Shown: positions 1 to 5,749, counted from the first letter of the stretch. The stretch: DNA of 10,056 bases from JAAUQA01 sp036351435 (GCA_036351435.1 JAZBPA010000426.1:1-10056), one strand, 5' to 3'. The notes: a model not told the origin generated them from the letters alone. Numbers and translations are program-made.

Positions 1-55
1 ACAGAATGTCTGTTACACCGTTGCTCTAACCCTAAAAAGCTGTTGTAACCTCGTC

Positions 56-86
56 ATTTAGGTCGTTGGACACGAAGGACCTAAAT
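56..86. repeat. Inverted repeat (hairpin or operator) upstream of the EEP nuclease gene
   Basis: Perfect 9-bp arms ATTTAGGTC (56-64) and GACCTAAAT (78-86) are separated by 13 bases. They sit about 60 bp before the nuclease start codon. A weak promoter-like pair, TTGCTC (21-26) and TGTAAC (44-49) with 17-bp spacing, lies just upstream, which would put the hairpin at the start of the transcript. Whether it is a repressor site, an RNA hairpin or chance cannot be decided from one copy. Confidence 0.4.
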
Positions 87-147
87 ACTTGTGTCATCTA
101 CCATGATGTAGGCTTAGACGGATTACCGTTCCCAGGAGGTATTCGTC

Positions 148-1329
148 ATGCTACGTCTTCTTGCCATCTTTGTTTTTCTAGTGAGCTTCAGCGCACCCGT
201 CTTCCCTCAAGACATTACCGTAGGCGACACCGTTCGCCTAATCGAACGCGATATCCACATCCCAGCCCATCCAGCACCAGGGAACAGCCAAGTTCCGTTC
301 CGTTTTGCCGGCGGAACGTCCGCTGAAGTCCTGGCCATCGATTCAGACACAGGATGGATTGAAATCCTGGGCGAACGAGTCGGTGGAGTCCAAACCTCAG
401 GTTGGATTACTCAGCGTTACATCGATACGGTCGTGACCAGCCCAGCACCATCGAATACTCCCGTCTGGTGTCCTCCCAAAGGTTCACCGGAGCCACATCC
501 CAGCGGTCGACTGCGCATCGCGACCTGGAACATTGAAAATCTCCATGCCGAAGACGGAGGTACCACCTATACGGGTAATGATCCGTCTGTTGCTCGCGTG
601 GCGGCCGACTATGCACGCATCCGTTGCTATGTGCGCCTTTTCGATCCCGATATTTTGGCCGTCCAGGAAGTCGATGGCGAAGCCGCGCTTAAGCGAATAG
701 TGGATAACGATGTCTATGATGTAGTGGTCTCGCAGCGACCCAAACCCGATTTTATGAGCGGGCGACAAAACACTGGTTTTGCCTACAAGAAGGGACTGGA
801 TGTGCAACCAAAACCGGATTTTCAGGATCTGGATATCGCTAGCGATGGCCGGCTCCGGTACGGGACCCGCATTGATCTTACCCATCAGGGTATCACGCTT
901 CAGCTCATGAGCGTGCACTTGAAAAGCGGCTGCTTTTCAGGTGGCAGTGGGTCGGTGTGCCAGCGGTTATTCGGCCAGGCCAAAGAGCTGGAGGACTGGA
1001 TCGATGCGGCTGCCGAGGGTCCGCATCCTTTTATAGTGCTCGGTGACTTTAATCGGCGGTTCAATATCGCAGGCGATGTCATTTGGCAGGACCTTGATGA
1101 TGGTGAGCCTACCAACGCCGACCTGCTGGCTGTAACGGAGAACATGCCGATTAGTTGTCGGGATAACAAGTACCCCGATTTTATCGATCACATCGTATTG
1201 GACAAACGCGCCACGCGGTTCGTGGATCGTTCATCTTTCCGGCATGTCACCTATCGCCAAGCCGATAAACCCGCGTGGGATAAAATCTCGGATCATTGCC
1301 CGGTGATGATCGAAATGTGGTTGCCATAA
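148..1329 (+). CDS. Secreted endonuclease/exonuclease/phosphatase (EEP) family nuclease with N-terminal SH3-like domain
   Basis: A 393-residue exported protein of the DNase I-like EEP superfamily, whose members cleave phosphodiester or phosphoester bonds using a divalent metal. Residues 1-21 form a Sec signal peptide (MLRLLAIFVFLVSFSAPVFP). Residues of about 22-95 resemble a bacterial SH3 domain, with a GWITQRYI ending. The catalytic domain spans about 121-393: ATWNIENL (N128), LAVQEVD (E174), QNTGFAY (207-213), SVHLKSGC (H257), VLGDFNRR (D300, N302), DFIDHIVL and ISDHCPV (D382, H383). All the usual metal and catalytic positions are present, so activity is expected. The start is fixed by AGGAGGT at 135-141, seven bases before ATG. 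Its C-terminal codons 376-393 and the DNA behind them recur as a remnant at 2149-2293. The substrate, DNA or otherwise, is not determined by the motifs; extracellular nucleic acid is an inference from export. Confidence 0.9.
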   Translation: MLRLLAIFVFLVSFSAPVFPQDITVGDTVRLIERDIHIPAHPAPGNSQVPFRFAGGTSAEVLAIDSDTGWIEILGERVGGVQTSGWITQRYIDTVVTSPAPSNTPVWCPPKGSPEPHPSGRLRIATWNIENLHAEDGGTTYTGNDPSVARVAADYARIRCYVRLFDPDILAVQEVDGEAALKRIVDNDVYDVVVSQRPKPDFMSGRQNTGFAYKKGLDVQPKPDFQDLDIASDGRLRYGTRIDLTHQGITLQLMSVHLKSGCFSGGSGSVCQRLFGQAKELEDWIDAAAEGPHPFIVLGDFNRRFNIAGDVIWQDLDDGEPTNADLLAVTENMPISCRDNKYPDFIDHIVLDKRATRFVDRSSFRHVTYRQADKPAWDKISDHCPVMIEMWLP

Positions 1330-1417
1330 GGGAAGAATCGTTAGCGGCTTTCCTCAATAACAGGGCCGCTAACAGCCCGTCACGGTGAGGAAGCATATTT
1401 CGCGAGATAGCCCAGGT
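1275..1417. repeat. 143-bp direct repeat, copy 1 (EEP 3' end plus hairpin plus conserved tail)
   Basis: It aligns base for base, without gaps, to 2151-2293 (offset 876). The first 73 bp, nuclease C-terminus and 3' flank, are about 73% identical. The last 43 bp (1375-1417) differ at only two positions. Between them is a hairpin with arms GTTAGCGGC (1340-1348) and GCCGCTAAC (1365-1373). Its interior matches the other copy better as the reverse complement (15 of 17) than directly. The hairpin starts 11 bp after the nuclease stop codon but lacks a T-tract, so it is a weak terminator candidate at best. Confidence 0.8.
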
Positions 1418-1424
1418 AAAGCTC

Positions 1425-1785
1425 ATGGGAACGTTGATATTCGTCTTGATACCTCCAGAACAGCATTTCGTGAGCAGCAATTCTCAGTTTGGCTATTTTT
1501 CGTCAACCTGTTGTGGCCGTACGGCGAAAACCTACCATCAATTGTGGTGAGAGAAGCCATAATGAGAATTGCTGTTTCGTGAGCCCCTTGCAAACGGCGA
1601 CACCATTTGACCTTAATCATGTGGAGGCCCAAGGCGCTACACTGGATGATGAGATTTTTTTCAAAGGTTGCATCTGCAGGCTGCTAATTACCGCATATGG
1701 AGTGAGCTTCACGGATAGTGATTGGTCCCTTTTGCCCGGTCGCAAAAATGATACCTGGGGCTCACCTATAGATTTTTCTTATTAA
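1425..1785 (+). pseudogene. Small ORF interrupted by a miniature transposon-like insertion
   Basis: From ATG at 1425 (AGGT at 1414-1417 upstream) the frame reads MGTLIFVLIPPEQHFVS, then enters the inserted element and stops near 1550. Removing the 100-bp element and one 9-bp target duplication (109 bp) restores a single open frame of 83 codons. That frame continues SPLQTATPFDLNHVEAQ and ends ...WGSPIDFSY with TAA at 1783-1785. I do not recognise the family. The 3' end lies 19 bp before the 111-residue gene at 1805, so the two may have formed an operon. An alternative reading starts at 1489, but that start lies inside the inserted element and has no ribosome-binding site. The reconstruction is inference. 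The restored frame, the matching target duplication and the inverted ends support one another. Confidence 0.55.
1466..1583. mobile_element. MITE-like 100-bp insertion with 20-bp inverted ends and 9-bp target duplication
   Basis: The left end, CAGCAATTCTCAGTTTGGCT (1475-1494), matches the reverse complement of the right end (1555-1574) at 18 of 20 positions, the outer 12 perfectly. The sequence TTTCGTGAG abuts each end directly, at 1466-1474 and 1575-1583, as a target-site duplication would. The element body is 100 bp (1475-1574) and far too short to code for a transposase, so it would need one supplied from elsewhere. A 9-bp duplication is common for IS4- and IS1-type enzymes, but the ends do not identify a family for me. 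Confidence 0.75.
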
Positions 1786-1804
1786 ACTCACTGGAGATAG
1801 CAGA

Positions 1805-2140
1805 ATGCTTGATATATCCAATTTCAAATTCGTAAGTGAGCAACAATTTCAACAGGAAGAAACAGCCATAGTACTGTTTAGCTTGACGAACAATTTTGAT
1901 GTGGCGTTAAGTAATATTTCGTTGCAATATGACCTTGGGCTCAATGATATTGAGGTAATAGGTGGCGATACCGCAGTACCTAGCTTGGACCCCGGAGCAA
2001 CGGTTGAAAAGCGAGTTGTGCTGAAATCGGACCAAGCCGCCGAGACAGGACAACGTAATCTCAAGGTCAACGCAACCTTTGATTTTGTCGGCAGGGGCAA
2101 CGGTTCCGGAACTTTCCCGTTCACACTCATTCCTGACTAG
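1805..2140 (+). CDS. Hypothetical 111-residue Ig-like/beta-sandwich protein
   Basis: I do not recognise the family. The protein has no signal peptide and no membrane segment. Alternating hydrophobic stretches (ETAIVLFSLTNN, ALSNISLQYDL, VEKRVVLKSD, RNLKVNATFDFVG) and a late SLDPGATVEKRVVLK turn resemble the CARDB/Ig-like domains that decorate bacterial surface proteins. One such domain fills the whole protein. The start is supported by GGAGA at 1792-1796. The gene is more AT-rich than its neighbours, which fits acquisition from outside. It sits between the two copies of the 143-bp direct repeat, and its stop codon (2138-2140) is followed within 10 bp by the nuclease remnant. It may once have been cotranscribed with the broken ORF upstream. 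Confidence 0.7.
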   Translation: MLDISNFKFVSEQQFQQEETAIVLFSLTNNFDVALSNISLQYDLGLNDIEVIGGDTAVPSLDPGATVEKRVVLKSDQAAETGQRNLKVNATFDFVGRGNGSGTFPFTLIPD

Positions 2141-2781
2141 CTCGGCAAGTGTGGAATATAATTTCGGATCGCTGCCCAGTAGTAATAATAATTTGGTTGC
2201 CACAGGCGGAGAACTGTTTGCGGCCCTGTTATTGAGCAAGGCCGCTTTCGGCCCGTCACGGTGAGGAAGCATATTTCGCGCGATAGCTCAGGTTCTGCCA
2301 TCCGGTTGGCGATGTCAGTCCGCACTAGCATCGCCTCCACATCGCCCTGATCCGCAACCAGACACAGCCAGGTGTAAGCCGTCTTGGGATCGGCCGGTAC
2401 GCCTCGGCCGACGACATACAATGCACCCAAGCTGAACTGCGCTGGTGCATGGCCTTGTTCCGCCGCTGAGCGAAGCCACTTGATCGCTTTTTCATCATCG
2501 CGTGATGACTCCAGCGTATAGTAACTGCCCAATTCGTATTGAGCAGTGGCGTAACCCTGGGCAGCAGCCTGACTGATCCAGAATAGGGCGGTCAATTCAT
2601 AGGTCGTCACTCTATTGACCGTGGCATAACGTATCCCCAACTCCAGCTGTGCGTTGGCATTCCCGGCCTCCGCACTTTTGTGAAGCTCGATCAGTACGGG
2701 CGGAATCTCTGGCTCCATTTCGCCACATGCAGACAAAACAGCATAGAGCAAAACGAAAATGAGATGGCGGTAACGATTCAA
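2137..2781 (-). CDS. Sel1-repeat lipoprotein with a chimeric C-terminus
   Basis: A 214-residue envelope lipoprotein. Residues 1-19 form a lipoprotein signal ending in LSAC, with C19 as the lipidated residue. Sel1-type (TPR-like) alpha repeats follow at about 33-150: SAEAGNANAQLELGIRY, QAAAQGYATAQYELGSYY, SAAEQGHAPAQFSLGALY with VGRGVPADPKTAYTWL, and VADQGDVEAM. Such repeats mediate protein-protein contacts. The start is TTG at 2779-2781, needed to include the signal peptide, and it overlaps the stop of the upstream 90-residue gene (TTGA), implying coupled translation. From about residue 163 the reading frame runs through the antisense strand of the 143-bp repeat, giving an unusual tail with four tyrosines in a row. 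The native 3' end has therefore probably been lost and replaced. Binding partner unknown. Confidence 0.8.
   Translation of the reverse strand: MNRYRHLIFVLLYAVLSACGEMEPEIPPVLIELHKSAEAGNANAQLELGIRYATVNRVTTYELTALFWISQAAAQGYATAQYELGSYYTLESSRDDEKAIKWLRSAAEQGHAPAQFSLGALYVVGRGVPADPKTAYTWLCLVADQGDVEAMLVRTDIANRMAEPELSREICFLTVTGRKRPCSITGPQTVLRLWQPNYYYYWAAIRNYIPHLPS
2149..2205 (+). pseudogene. Remnant of an EEP nuclease C-terminus
   Basis: Read on the plus strand, this stretch gives VWNIISDRCPVVIIIWLP. That matches residues 376-393 of the nuclease upstream (AWDKISDHCPVMIEMWLP) at 11 of 18 positions, including the SD-CPV active-site end and the WLP terminus. The stop codon that ends the intact gene is CAG here. 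No start or catalytic core remains, and the preceding sequence belongs to the 111-residue gene. It is the decayed tail of a second, diverged nuclease gene. Confidence 0.7.
2151..2293. repeat. 143-bp direct repeat, copy 2
   Basis: Partner of 1275-1417 at a constant offset of 876 bp. Its hairpin has arms GCGGCC (2220-2225) and GGCCGC (2240-2245), and the loop is inverted relative to copy 1. The 43-bp tail (2251-2293) matches copy 1 at 41 positions. On the minus strand this copy encodes the last 50 or so residues of the Sel1 lipoprotein. Recombination between the copies would remove an 876-bp unit holding the broken ORF, its insertion and the 111-residue gene. Confidence 0.8.
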
Positions 2782-3050
2782 TGCCGAGTTGGCTTATCGA
2801 TCTGAACGTTCTCGACCACATCGATGACCGAGGCCAGTGCCCTGGCGATGTCCAGCGCTGTGGCTTGCCCGGATAGTGTGTAGTCACACAAGCCACGCAA
2901 TATCACCGGCAAATTTTCAAGCAGTCTCTCGGGGGTCGGATAGTCCTCACCTTCTCGGTTGGCATGAGCATCAGCCACGAATTTTTCGGTTTCCCAGGCG
3001 TCCGGGTCATTGCCCGGGTCCGCTACTTGTTTTTTACGAGGGTAGTTCAC
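2778..3050 (-). CDS. Hypothetical 90-residue acidic protein (intact copy of a duplicated family)
   Basis: I do not recognise the family. The protein is soluble, has no signal peptide, and is strongly conserved between the two copies in this window (54 of 65 residues identical over the shared N-terminal part). Landmarks are ADPGNDP (10-16), WETEKFVADAHANR (19-32), YPTPERLLENLPVILRGLCDY (37-57) and a helical end, ALDIARALASVIDVVENVQ. The start is GTG at 3048-3050, preceded by AGGGA; copy 2 also uses GTG. A TATAAT sequence lies 33 bp upstream. The stop overlaps the TTG start of the Sel1 lipoprotein, so the two genes are probably translated together and may work together. The ChaN-like gene ends 68 bp upstream on the same strand. 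Confidence 0.75.
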   Translation of the reverse strand: MNYPRKKQVADPGNDPDAWETEKFVADAHANREGEDYPTPERLLENLPVILRGLCDYTLSGQATALDIARALASVIDVVENVQIDKPTRH

Positions 3051-3082
3051 GACATTCCCTATTGCGTACCGAATTTGCTGTG

Positions 3083-3088
3083 ATTATA
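3083..3088 (-). promoter_or_regulatory. Candidate -10 box for the 90-residue/Sel1 gene pair
   Basis: A perfect TATAAT on the minus strand lies 33-38 bp before the GTG start at 3050, so a transcript would have a leader of about 25 bases. No good -35 hexamer is found at 16-18 bp, so the promoter, if real, may need an activator. Confidence 0.35.
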
Positions 3089-3118
3089 AGTGAGACTGCG
3101 TAAGCGCGGTTCCGGTGG

Positions 3119-3946
3119 TTAAGCGTTGGCGCATCTCCAATTCACGACGCCATCAGCGATCAAACTAAAGTCAGGAGGATTGTGGACCGCTGCAATGCTG
3201 ATAATGTTCTTTACGGTCGCAATAGCGGCCGGGCTTTCAATGTTGATGTATTGACCGATCCGTGAGTCGCAGTCACCAAGCCAATCTTGCATTATTGACA
3301 ATACCCGGATATCTCGCTGCTCTAAGATTTCAGCGGCGTGTGGATCATCGTTACCGTGGGTCCACCGGGTCCACTTCATAGCGTGGAGATTGCCCAGGAG
3401 AGCCAATACACGCTGGTTGGTTGCAAGGTCTGCAATGCGTTCAGATATCCACTGATCCCGGCGAATATCGGCACCTGCGGGTGCGTCCACAGCTGCTGCG
3501 GACAAACATCGACCGCTATCAACCAAACCGTGAATGTTCTCAATAAGTTCTCGAAAGTGCGGACTGTCGATAATCGGGTGAATCTGGACGGTTGATACCG
3601 GTAGCAACCCACTCACCGCGGAATCAAGGACCTCAGCCTGATCACTGGCGATCTCAAGGGCAACGGTAATGCACTCGCCGTTGGCAGTGAGCGCATCGGC
3701 CAATTCGTACACCAGATTCGTGCTTTCAACGTAACGGTGACGCTCCCCGATAATGACCACCCGGTAGTCGCTTGCCAGCCGGGAAATATGCTCAGAAAGT
3801 TTGCTGACAGTGACCGGCCCATCCGTCATCGCCTGACTCCCTGCTCGGCTGAGCGCCGTACCAGCAAGCGTTGATCCCATGAACGCCAGCGCCAACACCA
3901 ACCAGGCAATCCTCGGCCAAGCGAGCCTTCGGTAATGAAAGATCAT
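3119..3946 (-). CDS. ChaN/Tiki-superfamily (EreA-like fold) membrane-anchored or secreted protein
   Basis: A 275-residue protein with a hydrophobic N-terminal segment (about 11-30) that acts as a signal anchor or signal peptide. The pattern that follows is typical of the ChaN/TraB-Tiki/erythromycin-esterase-like superfamily: a strand ending in VVIIGERH (GxxH at 67-70), ITVALEIA (E98), a spacer with PIIDSPHF, and VLALLGNLHAMKW (GxxH at 185-188). Members of this superfamily include haem-binding lipoproteins and metal-dependent hydrolases. The two GxxH motifs and the glutamate are the expected metal or haem ligands. The ATG at 3944-3946 overlaps the stop of the zinc-ribbon gene upstream (ATGA), so the pair is translationally coupled. 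The exact substrate is not predictable; assignment to the superfamily is fairly firm and to ChaN itself tentative. Confidence 0.65.
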   Translation of the reverse strand: MIFHYRRLAWPRIAWLVLALAFMGSTLAGTALSRAGSQAMTDGPVTVSKLSEHISRLASDYRVVIIGERHRYVESTNLVYELADALTANGECITVALEIASDQAEVLDSAVSGLLPVSTVQIHPIIDSPHFRELIENIHGLVDSGRCLSAAAVDAPAGADIRRDQWISERIADLATNQRVLALLGNLHAMKWTRWTHGNDDPHAAEILEQRDIRVLSIMQDWLGDCDSRIGQYINIESPAAIATVKNIISIAAVHNPPDFSLIADGVVNWRCANA

Positions 3947-4179
3947 TGGTCCACGCAGTCAGCGCAGGTGGCTGCATCAGTTGGGATCACCTCACGAACT
4001 AGCATTCCCTCTACCGACACCCGTTGGCTCCGATCAAGTACAGCACAGAGCCAGCGCGAGCCGACTTTAACTCCCACGATACGCACATTTTCGGGAAATT
4101 CCGCGACCGCCATCTCCGAGACATACCAAACTGTTGCTTCGTTACCGCAACGGCGACATTCATAGGCCCAAACTGCCAT
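3943..4179 (-). CDS. Small CxxC zinc-ribbon-like protein
   Basis: A 78-residue protein with two CxxC pairs, YECRRCG at the N-terminus (C8, C11) and TCADC at the C-terminus (C72, C75). The strand-rich middle (EFPENVRIVGVKVGSRWLCAVL) completes a zinc-ribbon-like arrangement. It has no signal peptide and is probably cytoplasmic. The start is ATG at 4177-4179, with GAGG about ten bases upstream. The stop overlaps the start of the ChaN-like gene by four bases. I cannot name a family. The role could be metal binding or protein contact in support of the coupled partner, but that is inference. The promoter must lie in the divergent region that holds the phased TTCAC boxes. Confidence 0.65.
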   Translation of the reverse strand: MAVWAYECRRCGNEATVWYVSEMAVAEFPENVRIVGVKVGSRWLCAVLDRSQRVSVEGMLVREVIPTDAATCADCVDQ

Positions 4180-4226
4180 CGTTCATTTTCCTCACGTTAC
4201 GTTCAGCGACTGATTTCCAGGGCACA

Positions 4227-4275
4227 TTCACGCACCCTTCACGACGCTTTTACATCCTCTTCACAGCGTTTTGAG
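4227..4275. promoter_or_regulatory. Array of direct repeats with exact 11-bp period (response-regulator-type operator)
   Basis: TTCAC occurs at 4227, 4238 and 4260, with TTTAC at 4249, each start 11 bp after the last. A weaker fifth box, TTGAG, falls in phase at 4271. Direct repeats of 5-7 bp at an 11-bp period are the known layout for OmpR/PhoB-family dimers bound head to tail. A TTATAC sequence at 4305-4310 could be the -10 of the rightward gene at 4339. It has no good -35, which suits activation from an array lying just upstream. The leftward zinc-ribbon/ChaN pair could also be controlled. The regulator itself is not in the window. Confidence 0.6.
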
Positions 4276-4338
4276 TAGGATAAGGCCATAAATCGTTAAC
4301 CACCTTATACGGTTTAATGCCATCGAAGGGTTCACACC

Positions 4339-4608
4339 ATGAAAAAAGTCGCTGCAACCTTTTTTGTATTATCCACTGGTTTGGGTATGAATACAGTCGC
4401 ACTGGCCGAGCCCTTCAACGACCGGGATGTGAACCCCATCACTGCTTCACAGACCGACGGCACGACTGCCCTTCCAATGGCCACTACGAACGCCACGCAC
4501 CCGTTCAATGATCGAGACAGGAGTTATATCGTTGAAGCTCATGCCGGTAACCCAAGTCAGGACCCCGTAATTTCCTTTCAGGGGCAAGCGCGGGATTGGA
4601 ACAGCTGA
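4339..4608 (+). CDS. Small secreted protein with two PFNDRD motifs
   Basis: An 89-residue exported protein. Residues 1-23 form a signal peptide (charged MKK, hydrophobic core, ALA cleavage site), leaving a mature peptide of about 66 residues beginning EPFNDRD. The motif PFNDRD occurs at 25-30 and again at 55-60. Five of its six codons differ between the two copies without changing a residue, so the motif is conserved as peptide rather than as a recent DNA duplication. There are no cysteines. The rest is Thr/Ala/Pro-rich and probably unstructured. The start is supported by GAAGGG at 4325-4330. The phased TTCAC boxes upstream suggest control by a two-component system. Family and function are unknown to me; a role in the periplasm or outside is inferred from the signal peptide. 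Confidence 0.75.
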   Translation: MKKVAATFFVLSTGLGMNTVALAEPFNDRDVNPITASQTDGTTALPMATTNATHPFNDRDRSYIVEAHAGNPSQDPVISFQGQARDWNS

Positions 4609-4668
4609 GTCATCGATAGGTCGCTAGGTATTTGCCGCCCCTTCCCGTCGTCAAATCCGCTGACGAGC

Positions 4669-4685
4669 TTTAGCGTTACGTTAAA
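4669..4685. repeat. Near-palindrome between the PFNDRD gene and the oxidoreductase gene
   Basis: TTTAGCGTTACGTTAAA pairs with itself over eight bases on each side with one G/T exception. It lies 61 bp after the upstream stop codon and 129 bp before the oxidoreductase start. It could be an operator; there is no T-tract to make it a terminator. Confidence 0.25.
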
Positions 4686-4745
4686 CTAATTCATCACTGG
4701 TTGTTCAACTGATCTCGATAAGCACATCGCTCAATTAATCTCTGC

Positions 4746-4798
4746 GGTTAGGTGTACACAATCGACAGGCAGACAAATGAGCCGGTTAGAGTAGACAC
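4746..4798 (+). promoter_or_regulatory. Candidate repeated operator before the oxidoreductase gene
   Basis: GGTTAGGTGTACAC (4746-4759) and GGTTAGAGTAGACAC (4784-4798) are direct near-copies 38 bp apart. The first contains the palindrome GTGTACAC. Both lie within 70 bp of the start codon at 4814, where a regulator could act. No convincing -35/-10 pair was found. Confidence 0.25.
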
Positions 4799-4813
4799 TG
4801 GAAGGAGAATGAG

Positions 4814-5749
4814 ATGAAAGCCGTCAGAATTCACGACTATGGCAACGCTAGTGTATTAGCATATGAAGATGCACCCATGCCGGTCATCACGTCAAATGAA
4901 GTTTTGATTCGGGTCGTGGCCGCCTCGGTCAATCCGGTGGATTGGAAAATCAGGGAGGGGTATTTGATGCAGATGATTGCCCATTCACTGCCTCTCACCT
5001 TGGGCTGGGATGTTTCTGGTGTTGTTGAGGCTGTTGGCGCGGAAGTTTCCTGCTTCAGGGTCGGGGACGCCGTTTTCTCCCGCCCGGATCTTAAACGCAA
5101 CGGCACCTATGCTGAGTATGTGGCCATCCGGGAAGATGAAATCGCACACAAGCCGAAGACGCTATCCCATGTCGAGGCGGCCTCTTTGCCTTTGGCGGGC
5201 ATCACGGCCTGGGAGTCGCTGTTCACATCAGCACAACTGGCAGTGGGACAGAAAGTGTTGATTCATGCCGGTTCTGGCGGTGTCGGATCGCTCGCGATTC
5301 AGCTGGCAAAATCACGCGGAGCGTACGTCATTGCAACCACCTCAGGGAAGAACCGGGCACTTGTAGAATCTCTAGGAGCTGACGAGGTTATCGATTATCA
5401 AACACAACTGTTCTCAGAGGCCGTGAGTGATATGGATGTTGTCTTCGATACCCTTGGCGGTGAAATACAGGAATCCTCCTGGTCTGTATTAAAACCCGAT
5501 GGCGTCCTTGTTTCCATCGTTAGTCCACCGCCCGATGAGACAACAAAGGCACTGGGGGTTCGGGGTGCCTTTGTTTTTATTGAGCCAAACGCACACATTC
5601 TTACGCAGCTTGCCGGGCTCGTCGACGCCGGGCAGATCCGTCCGATAATTGGCGCTGAATTCGCTCTTCGAGACATCGAAAAAGCGCACGCACTCAGTCA
5701 AACTGGACATGCCGTAGGCAAGATTGCGCTGTATGTAGGACAGCCCTAA
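4814..5749 (+). CDS. Zinc-independent NADPH:quinone oxidoreductase-like MDR-superfamily protein
   Basis: A 311-residue cytoplasmic medium-chain dehydrogenase/reductase that should transfer hydride from NAD(P)H to a quinone or a carbonyl-activated double bond. The N-terminal GroES-like domain has VLIRVVAASVNPVDWK (30-45) and LGWDVSGVVEAVG (63-75). The nucleotide-binding domain has LPLAGITAW, then KVLIHAGSGGVGSLAIQLAK (147-166) with the glycine-rich loop, ATTSGKN after the second strand (174-180) and FDTLGG. The cysteines that bind catalytic zinc in alcohol dehydrogenases are missing, so it belongs to the quinone reductase branch. Length is normal. AAGGAG at 4803-4808 precedes the ATG at 4814. 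The gene stands alone, facing the frameshifted 90-residue copy, whose shifted frame overlaps its stop codon. Substrate cannot be predicted. Confidence 0.9.
   Translation: MKAVRIHDYGNASVLAYEDAPMPVITSNEVLIRVVAASVNPVDWKIREGYLMQMIAHSLPLTLGWDVSGVVEAVGAEVSCFRVGDAVFSRPDLKRNGTYAEYVAIREDEIAHKPKTLSHVEAASLPLAGITAWESLFTSAQLAVGQKVLIHAGSGGVGSLAIQLAKSRGAYVIATTSGKNRALVESLGADEVIDYQTQLFSEAVSDMDVVFDTLGGEIQESSWSVLKPDGVLVSIVSPPPDETTKALGVRGAFVFIEPNAHILTQLAGLVDAGQIRPIIGAEFALRDIEKAHALSQTGHAVGKIALYVGQP

Noticed and set aside
1..13. ACAGAATGTCTGT as an SOS (LexA) box
   Set aside because: The arms are only five bases and do not fit the CTGT-N8-ACAG pattern.
484..918. 144-codon minus-strand frame inside the EEP nuclease gene
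   Set aside because: It is fully antisense to a gene with intact motifs and shows no family signature of its own.
1340..1373. Rho-independent terminator of the EEP nuclease gene
   Set aside because: The 9-bp stem is good, but the loop is 16 bases and no T-tract follows, so it is described only as the hairpin of the direct repeat.
1489..1785. 98-codon frame starting at 1489 taken as an intact gene
   Set aside because: Its start lies inside the inserted element and has no ribosome-binding site. The frame is better explained as the 3' part of the ORF starting at 1425.
1330..2300. Integron cassette array with attC sites
   Set aside because: Small genes and a repeated hairpin suggested it, but the hairpin arms do not show the RYYYAAC/GTTRRRY core sites, the gene orientations are mixed, and no integrase is present. 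A cassette-like origin stays a hypothesis only.
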